DNA from: Dactylosporangium sp. AC04546
GTDB lineage: Bacteria > Actinomycetota > Actinomycetes > Mycobacteriales > Micromonosporaceae
Reading direction: 5' to 3'
Assembly: GCF_022095675.1 (NCBI RefSeq)
Contig: NZ_JAHYSG010000120.1
Span: forward strand, 1-36,082
DNA: 36,082 nucleotides
In this document: piece after piece, positions 35,413 to 36,082 of the stretch
Layout of the letters: each line of letters opens with the position of its first letter
Position numbering within the stretch: position 1 is the stretch's first letter
The notes under the pieces: generated by a model
Seen by the model: only the letters and a program-made list of their open reading frames with translations
Databases searched by the model: none
What the model was told of the DNA's origin: nothing
Translations under genes and position numbers: made by a program

Positions 35413-36082
35413 GGCGTCCGGGTCGTACGCGGCGTCGGCCAGCGCGTCCGGATCGACAGCCTCCGCGAACTCGGCCGCCTCGGCGTCGCGCTCGGACATG
35501 GCCTCCTTGACCAGACGGATAGCCAGACCGGGCGGGTACCCCTTCCGGGCCAGCATCCCGACGATCCTCCGGAACGCCACCTCCGGCGCGGACCTCGACT
35601 CCACCCGCAGGCGCCGTACCACCAGCGCGCGGGCCGTCTCCTCCTCCACGTCCGGAGCGAGCTGGTCCAGCGCCTCCCCCGCCTCGTCCGACGACACGCC
35701 CTTGCGGCGCAACTCGCCCGCCAGCGCCCGGCGAGACAGGCCCCGCCCATGGTGCCGGCTGGTCACCCACGCACGGGCGAAGGCAGCGTCGTCGATGATG
35801 CCCACCTCGTCGTACCGGTCCAGGATCTCCGCGGCGATCTCGTCGTCCACGCCCCGCTTGCGCATCGCGGTGGCCAGCTCCGCCCGCGTACGAGGGCGGA
35901 CCGCCAGCTGCCGCAGACAGATCTCCCGCGCCGCCTCCCGCGGATCGGCCGGCACCGACCGCCCGGACCGAGCCCCATCCGAAGACGAAGACGAAGACGA
36001 AGACCCGCCACGCTCTAAGAACCCACCGCGCTCCGAAAGCTCACCGCGCTCCGAAGACCCGGCTCGATCCCAGGACCCGCCA
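35407..36082 (-). CDS. recX: Regulatory protein RecX (5' end outside window)
   Basis: RecX binds RecA and limits filament growth and recombinase activity. The core is clear: AREICLRQLAVRPRTRAELATAM, GIIDDAAFARAWVTSRHHGRGLSRRAL and the three-helix repeats to the acidic C-terminus (DPDAS). A GTG at 35955 would give 182 residues starting PADPREAARE. However, the frame stays open to the window edge and reads WDRAGSSERGELS, then a run of eight Ser, resembling the hydrophilic N-terminal extensions of actinobacterial RecX proteins. I therefore treat the gene as running off the window. recA should lie just beyond. The amber stop sits inside a 15-bp repeat array. Confidence 0.9.
   Translation of the reverse strand, partial: GGSWDRAGSSERGELSERGGFLERGGSSSSSSSSDGARSGRSVPADPREAAREICLRQLAVRPRTRAELATAMRKRGVDDEIAAEILDRYDEVGIIDDAAFARAWVTSRHHGRGLSRRALAGELRRKGVSSDEAGEALDQLAPDVEEETARALVVRRLRVESRSAPEVAFRRIVGMLARKGYPPGLAIRLVKEAMSERDAEAAEFAEAVDPDALADAAYDPDAS

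Overview
The window is chromosomal DNA from a high-GC actinomycete. It follows closely the gene order of the Mycobacterium tuberculosis sigB-nrdR-lexA-hflX-dapF-miaA-miaB-recX segment (roughly Rv2710 to Rv2736). The B12-dependent ribonucleotide reductase, RNase Y, the gluABCD block next to recX and the many extragenic palindromes point to Micromonosporaceae or a close relative; this is an inference from gene content, not from a marker gene.

Layout. 1-344: repeat-rich intergenic DNA ending in the sigma-factor terminator. 345-5139, minus strand: a group 2 sigma factor, D-aminoacyl-tRNA deacylase, a two-part methyltransferase, a small unknown protein and three tandem paralogous lipoproteins. 5211-8685: TrmO, an acyltransferase-3 membrane protein and a large GT-C-like membrane protein. 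8686-13791: the dNTP and SOS block (nrdJ, nrdR with paired NrdR boxes, a LysM protein divergent from lexA with a LexA box between them). 14354-19041: a membrane-anchored propeller-like protein, HflX and an ACT-domain malic enzyme. 19062-25926: dapF, miaA, a LigB-like protein, a DUF349 protein, miaB and surE. 26042-29415: the gluABCD glutamate-type ABC transporter. 29456-32251: a transmembrane fusion of an Hsp70-type ATPase domain to an extracellular type I substrate-binding domain. 32259-34040: RNase Y. 35407 to the window end: recX, whose 5' end lies outside the window.

Functional themes are genome maintenance and dNTP supply (NrdJ/NrdR, LexA, RecX), translation quality and tRNA modification (Dtd, TrmO, MiaA, MiaB, HflX), RNA turnover (RNase Y), amino-acid metabolism and uptake (DapF, GluABCD) and the cell envelope (lipoproteins, LysM, acyltransferase, GT-C-like protein).

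The most unusual items are: (1) the Hsp70/substrate-binding fusion directly behind gluABCD; (2) an array of 10-bp TGATGCATCA palindromes on an exact 14-bp lattice inside a 189-bp tandem repeat, between convergent genes; (3) three copies of an extragenic hairpin with a conserved 12-nt loop and covarying stems; (4) an in-frame pentapeptide-coding repeat just after the recX amber stop.
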